From the NCBI GenBank assembly GCA_913041025.1, contig CAJWGQ010000001.1:1-64000 (forward strand): a stretch of DNA of 64,000 bases, in the 5' to 3' direction. Origin of the DNA: an uncultured Gammaproteobacteria bacterium. GTDB taxonomy: Bacteria; Pseudomonadota; Gammaproteobacteria; Pseudomonadales; Azotimanducaceae_A. The notes under the pieces are model-generated. The model was not told the DNA's origin and did not search any database. It saw nothing but the letters and a program-made list of their open reading frames with translations. A program made the position numbers and the translations under genes. Shown piece after piece: positions 19,124-28,420 of the stretch (the first letter of the stretch is position 1; each line of letters begins with the position of its first letter).

Positions 19124-20149
19124 ATGCAAGTGAATGAAGACAGAAACTCTCATCAGAAATCCTCAAAACGATTTTTCAAGATCAGCATCTATGTCTTAGC
19201 GACTTATATGACCCTAGTTGGGGGTCTGGGTTGGTGGTGGGATAAGGAACCAGAGCAGTTTGATGTACTGGAACGCGCCTCCGCTAACGCGGCATCTACA
19301 GACCGCCAAATGACTACGGGCTACATCAGCGCTTCTACTTTCATTACTATCGCAGAAACTCTCGTCGATAAGCGCGGGGGATACTTGTCCAACGATATTT
19401 TTCCTCCAGGCGTACTCATGGACAATATACCTGAATGGGAATTCGGCAGTCTCACCTTACTTAGGGATACAGCTCGTGTCTTTCGAAATGATTTCTCCAG
19501 ATCTCAAAGCCAATCCGCCGAAAACCCAATATTAGCTGAAGCCGAAGGTAGATTTTTTTTCGATAATAATTCCTGGATCTTCCCTCAAACCGAAAGTGAA
19601 TATGAAGAGGGGATCGACTTATTTCGTAATTACCTTTCTATGCTTGGGGATGAAAATGAAACAGAAGCTCAGTTTTACTCTCGAGCAGACAATCTAGAAA
19701 AATGGTTAGCTACTCTTGAAACTCGCCTGGGCAGTCTTTCACTGCGCCTGTCAGCGAGCGTCGGGAAAAGACAGTTAGATACATCACTTTCAGGCGATTC
19801 TGCTAGCCGTCAGTCCACCAGCACTCCTACAGATAGATTTGTAAAAACCCCATGGATGGAATTGGATAATGTTTTTTATGAAACTCGAGGGTATTGCTGG
19901 GCATCAATGCATATGCTTAAAGCCATGGAGATGGACTTTGCAGATGTACTTGATAAAAAGGCTGCTAGGGTTTCTCTACAACAGATAATACGAGAGCTCG
20001 AAGGAACCCAAGCGACTCTATGGAGTCCTATAGTCTTAAATGGAGAGGGTCTCGGGATTCTGGCCAATCATTCCTTGGTCATGGCCTCTTATGTCTCTAG
20101 AGCCAATGCAGCAATAATTGACCTTCGAAATCTGTTAGTTAAGGGGTAA
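19124..20149 (+). CDS. DUF2333 family inner-membrane protein
   Basis: A 341-residue protein with one N-terminal transmembrane helix (about residues 20-38, ending in LGWWWD) and a large periplasmic, mostly helical domain. Typical family stretches are GGYLSNDIFPPGVLMDNIPEWEFG and, near the end, DNVFYETRGYCWASMHMLKAM, both given here in short pieces. DUF2333 proteins are conserved in gammaproteobacteria but have no known function. The stop codon is followed at once by a strong hairpin (20152-20183). Confidence 0.75.
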   Translation: MQVNEDRNSHQKSSKRFFKISIYVLATYMTLVGGLGWWWDKEPEQFDVLERASANAASTDRQMTTGYISASTFITIAETLVDKRGGYLSNDIFPPGVLMDNIPEWEFGSLTLLRDTARVFRNDFSRSQSQSAENPILAEAEGRFFFDNNSWIFPQTESEYEEGIDLFRNYLSMLGDENETEAQFYSRADNLEKWLATLETRLGSLSLRLSASVGKRQLDTSLSGDSASRQSTSTPTDRFVKTPWMELDNVFYETRGYCWASMHMLKAMEMDFADVLDKKAARVSLQQIIRELEGTQATLWSPIVLNGEGLGILANHSLVMASYVSRANAAIIDLRNLLVKG

Positions 20150-20151
20150 AA

Positions 20152-20183
20152 GGCCGCTAAGCTTTTCTGAAAACCTAGCGGCC
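20152..20183 (-). terminator. Hairpin between convergent genes, likely hppA terminator
   Basis: GGCCGCTA (20152-20159) pairs perfectly with TAGCGGCC (20176-20183). Inside the loop TTTT and AAAA can extend the stem around CTG. On the minus strand the hairpin is followed by TTTT, so it best fits a rho-independent terminator for hppA, which ends at 20203. It may also stop DUF2333 transcripts on the plus strand, where no T run follows. Confidence 0.65.
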
Positions 20184-20202
20184 CATCAGTCAGTACTTTC
20201 TA

Positions 20203-22221
20203 CTATAGAAAAGGTATTAACAATAACGCGACCAAGTTAATTATCTTGATTAACGGATTAATCGCCGGACCTGCAGTATCCTTATAAGGGTCTCCCACCG
20301 TGTCACCTGTAATAGCTGCGTTATGGGCTTCCGAACCTTTACCACCACAGTTGCCGTCCTCGACATACTTTTTGGCATTATCCCAAGCGCCTCCGCCGAC
20401 GGTCATGGAAATGGCAACGAATAAACCCGTCACGATCGTTCCGATCAACAGGCCTCCCAGTGCCAGGATTCCACCGTTTTCGAACAAGAAGCTCATAACG
20501 ATAGCCAATAAGATAGGAACAGCGATCGGCAATATCGATGGAATAATCATCTCTTTGATAGCAGACTGCGTTAACAGATCTACAGCCTTCGAATAATCAG
20601 GCTTACTCGATCCATCCATTATTCCAGGTATCTCTTTGAACTGCCTACGCACCTCAGTTACCACCGAACCAGCAGCCCTCCCAACAGCTTCCATAGCGAG
20701 AGCTGCAAACAAGTATGGAACCATGCCGCCAATAAACAAGCCGATAATTACCGCGGGGTCACTTAAACTAAAGGTGATGTCCGCATCCAAATTATTCGTG
20801 AAATCAGCGAAAAGAACGAGCGCCGCTAAACCAGCAGAACCGATAGCGTACCCCTTCGTTACCGCTTTCGTTGTATTACCAACTGCGTCAAGAGGGTCCG
20901 TTATACCACGTATCTCGTCGGGCAAGTCTGCCATTTCAGCTATACCGCCAGCGTTATCAGTAATAGGCCCAAAGGCATCAAGTGCCACGATCATTCCAGT
21001 GAGAGAAAGCATGGAAGTCGCCGCGATCGCAATTCCATACAAACCCGCTAACTGATAAGAACCCCAAATACTTATACATACCGCAATAACCGGCCATGCA
21101 GTTGCCTTCATCGAGACGCCTAGACCCGCGATGATATTCGTCGCGTGTCCAGTCGTTGAAGCGTCAGCTATTTTCTGAACAGGAGCATATTCAGTACTTG
21201 TATAGTATTCAGTGACATAGACCATAAATGCGGTCAGTGCTAGCCCGATCATTGCTGCCCAAAAGACATTTTGGTCAATGCCCATCATGTTGGTCACCAG
21301 CCAGAACAAAATCGCTGCAATAACTCCCGAAAGTATCACACCAAAGTAGAGGGCATTCATCACTTTACCGTCTTCCTTCGCTTTCACGAAAAAAGATGCA
21401 ACCACAGAGGCGATAATTGACGCTGCGCCTAAAACAAGAGGATAGATGATTTGACTCATCTGTCCGTCAAATAGTATTCCACCGAGCAACATGGTCGCGA
21501 TAATGGTTACTGCATAGGTTTCGAATAAATCAGCCGCCATACCAGCACAGTCTCCAACATTATCACCGACATTGTCAGCAATCACAGCCGGATTTCTTGG
21601 ATCATCTTCGGGGATCCCCGCTTCAATCTTACCAACTAAATCCGCCCCAACATCGGCGCCTTTTGTGAAAATGCCTCCGCCCAGCCTGGCAAATATTGAG
21701 ATCAACGAGCCACCAAACGCCAGTCCTATCAGCGCATGCAGGCTATCATCTGTGGATACACCAAATACTGATCTGAGCAAGTAGTAGTAGCCACTTATAC
21801 CGAGCAGACCCAAACCAACGACCAAAAGGCCTGTTACTGCACCGCCGCGGAATGCAACGTTGAAAGCCGCGTCAATACCGGAATAAGCAGCCTGAGCAGT
21901 CCTCACATTAGCCTTGACAGACACATTCATCCCAATGTAACCAGCCGCACCGGAGAAAACCGCCCCGATCAGGAAGCCAATAGCGGTATACCAATCCAGC
22001 GCAAATCCTAAAATAAAAAATATCACAGCTCCAACAATCCCTATTGTTGTGTACTGTCGATTTAAATACGCGGTCGCGCCCTCTTGAATAGCACCTGCTA
22101 TTTCTTGCATTCTTTCGTTGCCCGCCGACATTTTACTAATTGCCGACGAGAACCAAAGACCCGCCACAATTGCAAGAAGTGACGCAGCCAAAGCAGCTAA
22201 CAAAGCATCATTTTCTGACAT
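20203..22221 (-). CDS. hppA: Membrane-bound proton-pumping pyrophosphatase (K+-independent type)
   Basis: This enzyme hydrolyses pyrophosphate and pumps protons across the inner membrane, or runs in reverse. It has 672 residues and about 16 membrane helices. The catalytic loops are visible: [40 protein letters not shown] and the late [29 protein letters not shown] has lysine at the position that is alanine in potassium-dependent enzymes, so this is the K+-independent, proton-pumping class. Of two in-frame ATGs (22227 and 22221) the second has AGGGG at a proper distance. pfp lies upstream on the same strand. Confidence 0.95.
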   Translation of the reverse strand: MSENDALLAALAASLLAIVAGLWFSSAISKMSAGNERMQEIAGAIQEGATAYLNRQYTTIGIVGAVIFFILGFALDWYTAIGFLIGAVFSGAAGYIGMNVSVKANVRTAQAAYSGIDAAFNVAFRGGAVTGLLVVGLGLLGISGYYYLLRSVFGVSTDDSLHALIGLAFGGSLISIFARLGGGIFTKGADVGADLVGKIEAGIPEDDPRNPAVIADNVGDNVGDCAGMAADLFETYAVTIIATMLLGGILFDGQMSQIIYPLVLGAASIIASVVASFFVKAKEDGKVMNALYFGVILSGVIAAILFWLVTNMMGIDQNVFWAAMIGLALTAFMVYVTEYYTSTEYAPVQKIADASTTGHATNIIAGLGVSMKATAWPVIAVCISIWGSYQLAGLYGIAIAATSMLSLTGMIVALDAFGPITDNAGGIAEMADLPDEIRGITDPLDAVGNTTKAVTKGYAIGSAGLAALVLFADFTNNLDADITFSLSDPAVIIGLFIGGMVPYLFAALAMEAVGRAAGSVVTEVRRQFKEIPGIMDGSSKPDYSKAVDLLTQSAIKEMIIPSILPIAVPILLAIVMSFLFENGGILALGGLLIGTIVTGLFVAISMTVGGGAWDNAKKYVEDGNCGGKGSEAHNAAITGDTVGDPYKDTAGPAINPLIKIINLVALLLIPFL

Positions 22222-22274
22222 TCCCATCCCCTAAAACGTTAATTCAAATATTTCGCCCGTATCTAGCCGAGCAG

Positions 22275-22295
22275 CTTAATTACGAAGTAATTAAG
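22275..22295. other. Perfect 9-bp inverted repeat with 3-base loop
   Basis: CTTAATTAC (22275-22283) and GTAATTAAG (22287-22295) form a perfect stem around GAA. It lies between pfp and hppA, both on the minus strand: 77 bases past the pfp stop and about 53 bases before the hppA start. No T run follows on the minus strand, so it is more likely a protein-binding palindrome or leader hairpin than a terminator. Confidence 0.45.
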
Positions 22296-22371
22296 GGCGG
22301 CACAATAACATAAATCATCACCAAAACCTCTGTTCATTTTATTTTTCCTTGAGGATTTCTAGCCCTTACCC

Positions 22372-23628
22372 TTACCATTTGACGGGGCATTTCTTTTCGA
22401 CCAACAGGTTTTTGAGGCTGACATATTGTGGCATACCCCCTCGGAAAGGAGGGTAATCTTCACCAGCTATTAAGGGCTCTAAATAACGTCTAGCTTTTGC
22501 GGTAATTCCATATCCGTCGCGACTGATGAAGCTCTTCGGCAAAAAGCGTTCGACATTCGCTACTTTAGATAGTTTTTCGTGACCGATTTTCCAGCGGTAC
22601 GGCGAATCACTGATTCGATTGATGATAGGCATAACACCACTATGACCTGATATAGCTAATTCTACGGCCGCTCTACCCAAGGAGTAGGCTTGCTCCACAT
22701 CTGTGGCCGAAGCAATGTGCCTGGCTGCCCGCTGCAAATAATCCGCCACCGCCCAATGATTCTTATAACCTAGTTTTTGGCCAATCATATCAGCGATGAC
22801 CGGCGCAACTCCGCCTAACTGAGCGTGCCCAAAAGCATCCTTCGAACCTGACTCAGATAGAAAACGACCATTTTTTCGTCGCACCCCTTCAGATACAACA
22901 ATGACGCAATAACCTTTTGAATTTACAGTTCGCTTAACTGTTCTCAAAAAATCTGCATCAACAAACGGAACTTCGGGGAACAAAATAATGTGGGGCGCAT
23001 CACCGATTTTCTCTTGGGCCAATGCGCCAGAAGCAGCTATCCATCCAGCGTGGCGCCCCATAACTTCGAGAACAAAAACCTTTGTGGAGGTTTCACACAT
23101 TGAGGCCACATCGAGGCTAGCTTCACGTGTCGCAATCGCCACGTATTTAGCTACTGAACCAAAACCAGGGCAGCAGTCGGTGTAAGGTAAGTCGTTGTCC
23201 ACTGTCTTCGGGATACCAATACAAGATAGATCGTAGTCATTACGCTCACTGTAGTTCGCCAATTTGTCAGCTGTATCTTGAGAATCCCCACCACCATTGT
23301 AAAAAAAATATCGAATATTATGTGATCTGAATACTTCCAAGATCCTCGCATATTCTCGATCATCGTCTTCCGGCGCTTTAAGTTTATGACGACAAGAACC
23401 AAAGGCTCCACTGGGTGTGTGTCTAAGAGCAGCGATCGATTTATTTGTTTCGCGACTGGTATCGATTAACTCTTCTTTCAACGCACCCAAGATCCCATTT
23501 TTTCCTGCATATACGCGACCTATTTGTTTTTTATGCTTTCTAGCCGTTTCGATCACACCGCAGGCGCTAGCGTTTATGACCGATGTGACGCCGCCTGACT
23601 GTGCGTAGAATGCATTTGCTCTAGCCAT
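22372..23628 (-). CDS. pfp: Pyrophosphate-dependent 6-phosphofructokinase
   Basis: This enzyme phosphorylates fructose-6-phosphate with pyrophosphate in place of ATP, reversibly, in glycolysis and gluconeogenesis. The 418-residue protein has YAQSGGVTSVINASA at the N-terminus. The phosphate-donor loop is NGGGDSQDTA, where aspartate replaces the glycine of ATP enzymes. The active-site loop is GIPKTVDNDLPYTDCCPGFGS with the lysine typical of the PPi type, and the sugar-binding region is EVMGRHAGWIAA. A GGAGAG site lies six bases before the ATG at 23628. It is beside hppA, so both pyrophosphate enzymes are encoded together. Confidence 0.93.
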   Translation of the reverse strand: MARANAFYAQSGGVTSVINASACGVIETARKHKKQIGRVYAGKNGILGALKEELIDTSRETNKSIAALRHTPSGAFGSCRHKLKAPEDDDREYARILEVFRSHNIRYFFYNGGGDSQDTADKLANYSERNDYDLSCIGIPKTVDNDLPYTDCCPGFGSVAKYVAIATREASLDVASMCETSTKVFVLEVMGRHAGWIAASGALAQEKIGDAPHIILFPEVPFVDADFLRTVKRTVNSKGYCVIVVSEGVRRKNGRFLSESGSKDAFGHAQLGGVAPVIADMIGQKLGYKNHWAVADYLQRAARHIASATDVEQAYSLGRAAVELAISGHSGVMPIINRISDSPYRWKIGHEKLSKVANVERFLPKSFISRDGYGITAKARRYLEPLIAGEDYPPFRGGMPQYVSLKNLLVEKKCPVKW

Positions 23629-23722
23629 CTATAACTCTCCAACTTAGTAAGCACCGAAATTCTTATTGTCGGTTATGCCATCAACATGTGCGACAATTTA
23701 GTTGCGTATTGTAGGCGAAAAA

Positions 23723-24229
23723 ATGACAACGATTATTAAATCCTTTCTTTGGATTATGGCTTTTCGACAGGGCCCTGATGCTCTTCCAGTTAGCACCTTT
23801 CTCGCTCGGGCATGCATATTAATCAATGTGCTCGTAAGTGTTTTGACAAACATCACCCTGCTAACCCAAGAACCGTGGCCTGTGACTCTTATACGCACCC
23901 TGCTCATTCTTATGATCAATCTCCTTTTAATTTGGACTGTTTTGAGACTGAGAAGTTCTGCACATCGGTTCAATCAAACGATCAGCGCCTTCATGGGATG
24001 CGATGCTCTGATAACATTCGCAACGCTTATTTTGCTATCGATTTTTGGGTTGACCGAAAATTCTATAACAGGTCTTCTCACGGCCGTCCTGGCATTATGG
24101 AGTATCTTTGTTTATGGGTTTATCTTCCATCGATCGTTCGAAATTCACATAGGAATAGGCGTAGTAAGCGCCTTTTTACTGATTATGTTCTCTTATCGTC
24201 TGAGTCAACTGGTGTTAGACCTAATATGA
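23723..24229 (+). CDS. Small integral membrane protein, function unknown
   Basis: A 168-residue protein with about four hydrophobic segments (residues roughly 24-41, 50-67, 86-105 and 112-160) joined by short loops, resembling Yip1-like or small uncharacterised inner-membrane proteins. I use the ATG at 23723; a TTG at 23702 would add seven residues. Its stop overlaps the mpl start as ATGA (24226-24229), so it is translated together with the murein-recycling ligase. No catalytic motif is visible. Confidence 0.65.
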   Translation: MTTIIKSFLWIMAFRQGPDALPVSTFLARACILINVLVSVLTNITLLTQEPWPVTLIRTLLILMINLLLIWTVLRLRSSAHRFNQTISAFMGCDALITFATLILLSIFGLTENSITGLLTAVLALWSIFVYGFIFHRSFEIHIGIGVVSAFLLIMFSYRLSQLVLDLI

Positions 24230-25617
24230 AGCAGCACATCTACTTTCTTGGAATAGGTGGCACGCTAATGGGTAGCCTTGCTCAGCTGGCGAAAAGCCAG
24301 GGCTACCGCGTCTCGGGAAGCGATAGTCAAATTTACCCGCCTATGAGCGATTTATTAGCTGATGCAAAAATCGAAGTGTTCGACCATTTTGATCCAGCGC
24401 AACTAACACCCACGCCTGACCAGATTGTCATTGGTAATGCCGGGCAAGCGCGCGGCAACCTAGCGATCGAATACATTTTAGATCAAGGTCTTAACTATGT
24501 ATCGGGCGCAGAGTGGTTGGGTAATCACATATTAAGAGACAAATGGGTCATCGCTGTCTCTGGTACCCACGGAAAAACATCTACATCCAGCATGCTGACC
24601 TGGATCCTCGAAGAAGCTGGTATGGAGCCCGGCTTTCTGATTGGCGGCTCACCAATCAACTTCGATTACTCCGCGCGCCTTGGCAAAACTCCTTTTTTTG
24701 TTGTCGAAGCTGACGAATACGACACCAGCTTTTTTGATCGTCGGTCCAAGTTCGTTCACTATCGCCCCAAAACTCTGGTGATTAACAATCTAGAATATGA
24801 CCATGCGGATATCTTCCCATCTATTAAGGCAATCCAGGACCAATTTCATCTGTTAGTTCGATCTGTCCCAAGCAATGGACTTATTATCACCCCAGCTGCC
24901 GACCAAAATGTTCAAGAAATATTAGACCTGGGGTGCTGGACATCACATCAAAAAACCCAAACATTGGGCAAAACAAAGGAATTAAACGAGGCTTTGACGG
25001 CCTCCGACTGGGTCTGCCAAGGAGACGACACAAACTTCAGTGTTTATGAAAAAGGCAAACTAGCAGGTCACGTCGAATGGTCTCTATTCGGAGAGCATAA
25101 TCGCTGCAATGGACTCAGTGCGATTGCAGCCGCTCACCACGTTGGCGTACCAACTGACAGAGCCTGTAAGGCATTGAGTTCTTTCAAAGGAGTTAAAAGG
25201 CGACTAGAAACCATTTATCGATCAAAAACCATTACCTTATACGACGACTTCGCCCATCATCCTAGTGCAATCAAAAAAACACTTGAAGGGATTAGAAGGC
25301 AATATCCGCAAGAGCTAATCCTAGCGGTAATCGAACCTCGCACACACACAATGTCGCTGGGCGCGCTTCAAGCTGATTTGATTTCATGCAACGAAGATGC
25401 AGATCAAACATTTTGGTTTAAAGGACAAAATATTAAATGGGATCTAGAAAAAGTGGTTAGTCTTTCTAGCTCTCCATCTCGAGTTTTTACCGACCTTGAG
25501 ATCTTGATAAACGAACTCGAAGGTCTTTCCAACAAGACTAAACACACCCACATTGTCTTGATGAGTAACGGAGCATTCGAAGGTATACATACCAAGCTAG
25601 TCGACCGTCTGTCTTAA
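24226..25617 (+). CDS. mpl: UDP-MurNAc:L-Ala-gamma-D-Glu-meso-DAP ligase
   Basis: Mpl reattaches recycled murein tripeptide to UDP-MurNAc in the cytoplasm. The 463-residue protein is a Mur ligase. The N-terminal Rossmann domain starts MKQHIYFLGIGGTLMGSLAQ, which is diagnostic for Mpl in having GGTLMG rather than the GIGGSGM of MurC. The ATP loop is SGTHGKTSTSSMLTWIL. VVEADEYDTSFFDRRSKF and NNLEYDHADIF follow, and the C-terminal domain has YDDFAHHPSAI. The start is fixed by the four-base overlap with the preceding gene; the open frame runs further upstream but is not supported. Together with amgK-murU this gives two murein-salvage routes in the window. Confidence 0.94.
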   Translation: MKQHIYFLGIGGTLMGSLAQLAKSQGYRVSGSDSQIYPPMSDLLADAKIEVFDHFDPAQLTPTPDQIVIGNAGQARGNLAIEYILDQGLNYVSGAEWLGNHILRDKWVIAVSGTHGKTSTSSMLTWILEEAGMEPGFLIGGSPINFDYSARLGKTPFFVVEADEYDTSFFDRRSKFVHYRPKTLVINNLEYDHADIFPSIKAIQDQFHLLVRSVPSNGLIITPAADQNVQEILDLGCWTSHQKTQTLGKTKELNEALTASDWVCQGDDTNFSVYEKGKLAGHVEWSLFGEHNRCNGLSAIAAAHHVGVPTDRACKALSSFKGVKRRLETIYRSKTITLYDDFAHHPSAIKKTLEGIRRQYPQELILAVIEPRTHTMSLGALQADLISCNEDADQTFWFKGQNIKWDLEKVVSLSSSPSRVFTDLEILINELEGLSNKTKHTHIVLMSNGAFEGIHTKLVDRLS

Positions 25618-25804
25618 AATTGGTGCTGTCCTAACGACTAAATCAGACATCCAAAATATAAAAGTGCGATTTATAGTGTCGATATATACGCACCCATCAA
25701 AGATTTTTTCTCTTTCTCGAAATTTATGGCTAAACTCAAATCATGGGCGTATCAAGATCTTTTCAGCGGTGGCCCAACTAAAAACCAACGCAAAGGGGAT
25801 CAGC

Positions 25805-26587
25805 ATGTTAGAACAGAAGCGAATTATAGTTACAGGCGCCGGAAGCGGTATTGGGCGCGCAACTAGCTTACAAGCAGCTAAATACGGAGCTAGAGTAAGC
25901 TGTGTTGACATCGCAGACTCGGTCTCGGAGACAGCAGAAAGCATCCGAGAAAATGGGGGTGATGCGATCGCCATCCAGACTGATATCAGCTCGGAGAATT
26001 CGGTTGAAAATTTTGTTGGGGAAACCATTACCAATTTCGGCGGCATCGACGGAATCTACGCCAACGCTGGAGTTCCTGGCGGAGGCAAGCCACTTACCGA
26101 ACTGACTGTAGAGGATTGGCAGCGTACCCTAGCCGTTAATACAGTTGGGGTATTTCTAGCAGCGAAGTACACGATCCCTCACTTCACTAGACAGGGAAGC
26201 GGTGCGATTCTTGCAACCGCCTCAGTTGCTGGTCTACGTGCTAACGCTGGAGGCGTTGATTACAGTGCGAGCAAAGCGGGTGTCATCAGCATAGTTCAGA
26301 CGGTAGCTTACCAGCTGTATGGTACTGGAGTGAGAATCAATGGAATCTGCCCTGGGCTGATAGAGACGGGGATGACCAAGCCGACCTTTGACCGAGCAAG
26401 AGAAAAGGGCACTGAAACTCGTATTGGCCAAATAAACCCGACCGGGCGATACGGAAATCCAAGTGAAATTGCAGAGATGGCATGCTTTCTGCTCAGCGAC
26501 AGAGCAAGCTATGTAAATGGGCAAGCAATTCCAGTAGATGGAGGACTGTCCGCCTCCCACCCGTGGGTTTATCCAAAAATCACCTAG
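25805..26587 (+). CDS. SDR family oxidoreductase
   Basis: A 260-residue classical short-chain dehydrogenase/reductase. It has the cofactor loop VTGAGSGIGRATSL, DIA as the acidic end of strand 2 suggesting NAD preference, NAGVPGGG in the NNAG position, serine in TASVAGLRA and the catalytic YSASK. The C-terminus is VNGQAIPVDGG. The ATG at 25805 is preceded by AAAGGGGATC, so I prefer it to the longer frame from 25664. It stands alone after mpl with a 187-base gap and converges on the acyl-CoA dehydrogenase at 26606. The substrate is unknown. Confidence 0.88.
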   Translation: MLEQKRIIVTGAGSGIGRATSLQAAKYGARVSCVDIADSVSETAESIRENGGDAIAIQTDISSENSVENFVGETITNFGGIDGIYANAGVPGGGKPLTELTVEDWQRTLAVNTVGVFLAAKYTIPHFTRQGSGAILATASVAGLRANAGGVDYSASKAGVISIVQTVAYQLYGTGVRINGICPGLIETGMTKPTFDRAREKGTETRIGQINPTGRYGNPSEIAEMACFLLSDRASYVNGQAIPVDGGLSASHPWVYPKIT

Positions 26588-26605
26588 AGACGAAAATAGA
26601 GTTCG

Positions 26606-28339
26606 CTAAAAGGCATCATCTGATAACGTCATCACAACATCGGAACTGGACGCAATACTTCGTTCTAAAAACACCGTGCGTGGAAGTAACCGATGAAAAA
26701 AGAAACGAGCGGTCTCTTTTTTTGCGGATCCAAATTCATCGCTAGGCGCATGATGAACCATTCTCGCCCATAGCCAGGCATAGCAGACCAAACCAAAAAG
26801 TTCCAAATAATCAGCTGAAACCGAACCAGGCAAATCAGGGTCGGCCTGACTTCGACGAACAATACTTTGAGTGACGAAATCCAGCCTATTCAAATTCTCT
26901 TCCAGAACTTCTTCGAGATCTGAATCTACTTTAGTATTTCTCACATATTCCAAGAAAGATTGAACTGCTCGACCTCCATCTTTGATGACTTTTCTAGCGA
27001 CCAGATCAAGCGCCTGAACCCCATTAGTGCCTTCATAAATTTGTGCTATTCGAGCATCTCGAACAATTTGCTCGACGCCCCACTCCTTAATATAACCATG
27101 ACCCCCAAATACCTGTTGAGCGAGCACTGCTCCCTCAAACCCCTTATCGCTCAAAAAAGCCTTCGCAACTGGAGTCAACAAATCGACAAGCTGCATGGCC
27201 AACTGATCATCTGCATGATTCGCAAGATCCAACTGCATACCTACAAAAAGTCCGAACGCACGGCCCGCCTCGTTATAGGCACGCTGAGTTAACAACATTC
27301 TGCGCACGTCGGGATGGACCAATAAAGAATCGGCGGCTCCATTCTCATTTTGGGGGCCTCGAGGCGACCTTCCCTGAAGACGATCCTTGGCATAATCAGC
27401 GGCCTGCTGATAGGCCAAATCCCCTGAACCTAACCCCTGCAAGCCAACGGATAGCCGTTCATAGTTCATCATGGTAAACATCGCGTTGAGCCCTTTGTTT
27501 TCTTCTCCCAGAAGAAAACCTCGGGCATTGTCATAGTTGATTACTGACGTCGCGCTACCCGTGATGCCCATTTTGTGTTCCAGAGACCCGCTAGACCAAT
27601 TATTTCTTTCAACCAAGTCCCCATTTGAATCCATCAAAAATTTAGGAACTATAAATAGTGAAATTCCTTTAGTTCCGGGTGGTGCATCTGGCAATTTCGC
27701 TAACACCAGGTGAATAATATTCTCGGCCATATCATGCTCACCGCTGGTGATAAAAATCTTAGTACCGGTGAGCTGATAGCTTCCGTCCACATCAGGCTCT
27801 GCCTTTGTTTTTATGATTCCAAGATCTGTTCCAGCGTGAGATTCTGTAAGCGCCATAGCTCCCGTCCACTGGCCAGAATACAACTTTTCAAGATAGGTCT
27901 TTTTTTGATCCTCTGAACCATGAGAATCGATACAAAGAGAAGTCCCAACGGTCAACGTGCCATACAGGTAAAGGCTGGCATTGCTTGCCCAAAACATTTC
28001 TTCAATTAAACAACCCAACATCTTGGGCATACCCTGCCCGCCAAATCTTGGATTTCCGGATAACCCAAGCCATCCACCGGAGGTAAGCTCTTTAAAAGGG
28101 TTTTTAAATTCCTTTGGCGCTGAAACCTGACCACCATTCCAGTCACAGCCTGAATGCTTGGATTCCTGGAACGACTCAAACAGAGTTTCGGCGGAAAGCC
28201 TGGACCCTTCAGCGATAATCGCCTCTATAGTCGATCGATCAATGTATTTGAAATCGGCGATCTTGCTCCAAATTTGTTCAACGTCAAACACGTCAAACAG
28301 CAAAAACTCCGCATCTTTTTCGGGCGCCGAATAAATCAA
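26606..28339 (-). CDS. Long acyl-CoA dehydrogenase (FadE/DmdC-like)
   Basis: A 577-residue FAD-dependent acyl-CoA dehydrogenase of the long form with an extra C-terminal domain. Visible are the N-terminal domain with SGNPRFGGQGMPKML, TGAMALTESHAGTDLG, FITSGEHD, the FAD-binding AVLAQQVFGGHGYIKEWGVEQ and the catalytic-glutamate loop QIYEGTNGVQALDL. Relatives of this architecture include fatty acyl-CoA dehydrogenases and the methylmercaptopropionyl-CoA dehydrogenase DmdC of dimethylsulfoniopropionate breakdown; I cannot choose between them, and no other dmd gene is here. The start is TTG at 28337-28339. Confidence 0.88.
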   Translation of the reverse strand: MIYSAPEKDAEFLLFDVFDVEQIWSKIADFKYIDRSTIEAIIAEGSRLSAETLFESFQESKHSGCDWNGGQVSAPKEFKNPFKELTSGGWLGLSGNPRFGGQGMPKMLGCLIEEMFWASNASLYLYGTLTVGTSLCIDSHGSEDQKKTYLEKLYSGQWTGAMALTESHAGTDLGIIKTKAEPDVDGSYQLTGTKIFITSGEHDMAENIIHLVLAKLPDAPPGTKGISLFIVPKFLMDSNGDLVERNNWSSGSLEHKMGITGSATSVINYDNARGFLLGEENKGLNAMFTMMNYERLSVGLQGLGSGDLAYQQAADYAKDRLQGRSPRGPQNENGAADSLLVHPDVRRMLLTQRAYNEAGRAFGLFVGMQLDLANHADDQLAMQLVDLLTPVAKAFLSDKGFEGAVLAQQVFGGHGYIKEWGVEQIVRDARIAQIYEGTNGVQALDLVARKVIKDGGRAVQSFLEYVRNTKVDSDLEEVLEENLNRLDFVTQSIVRRSQADPDLPGSVSADYLELFGLVCYAWLWARMVHHAPSDEFGSAKKETARFFFHRLLPRTVFLERSIASSSDVVMTLSDDAF

Positions 28340-28420
28340 TCTTCTACCACCAGATTAAAACGCCATGCTCACTAAAATCCTAAAGCCAGTCAATGGATTG
28401 CTCGTGTTTTTTGGTAACAT

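Noticed and set aside
20636..21055. Open frame of 139 codons opposite hppA
   Set aside because: It is an antisense shadow of a strongly conserved gene and has no family features.
26606..28339. Assignment of the long acyl-CoA dehydrogenase to DMSP breakdown (dmdC)
   Set aside because: The architecture fits, but no dmdA, dmdB or dmdD is in the window, so the specific name is not supported.
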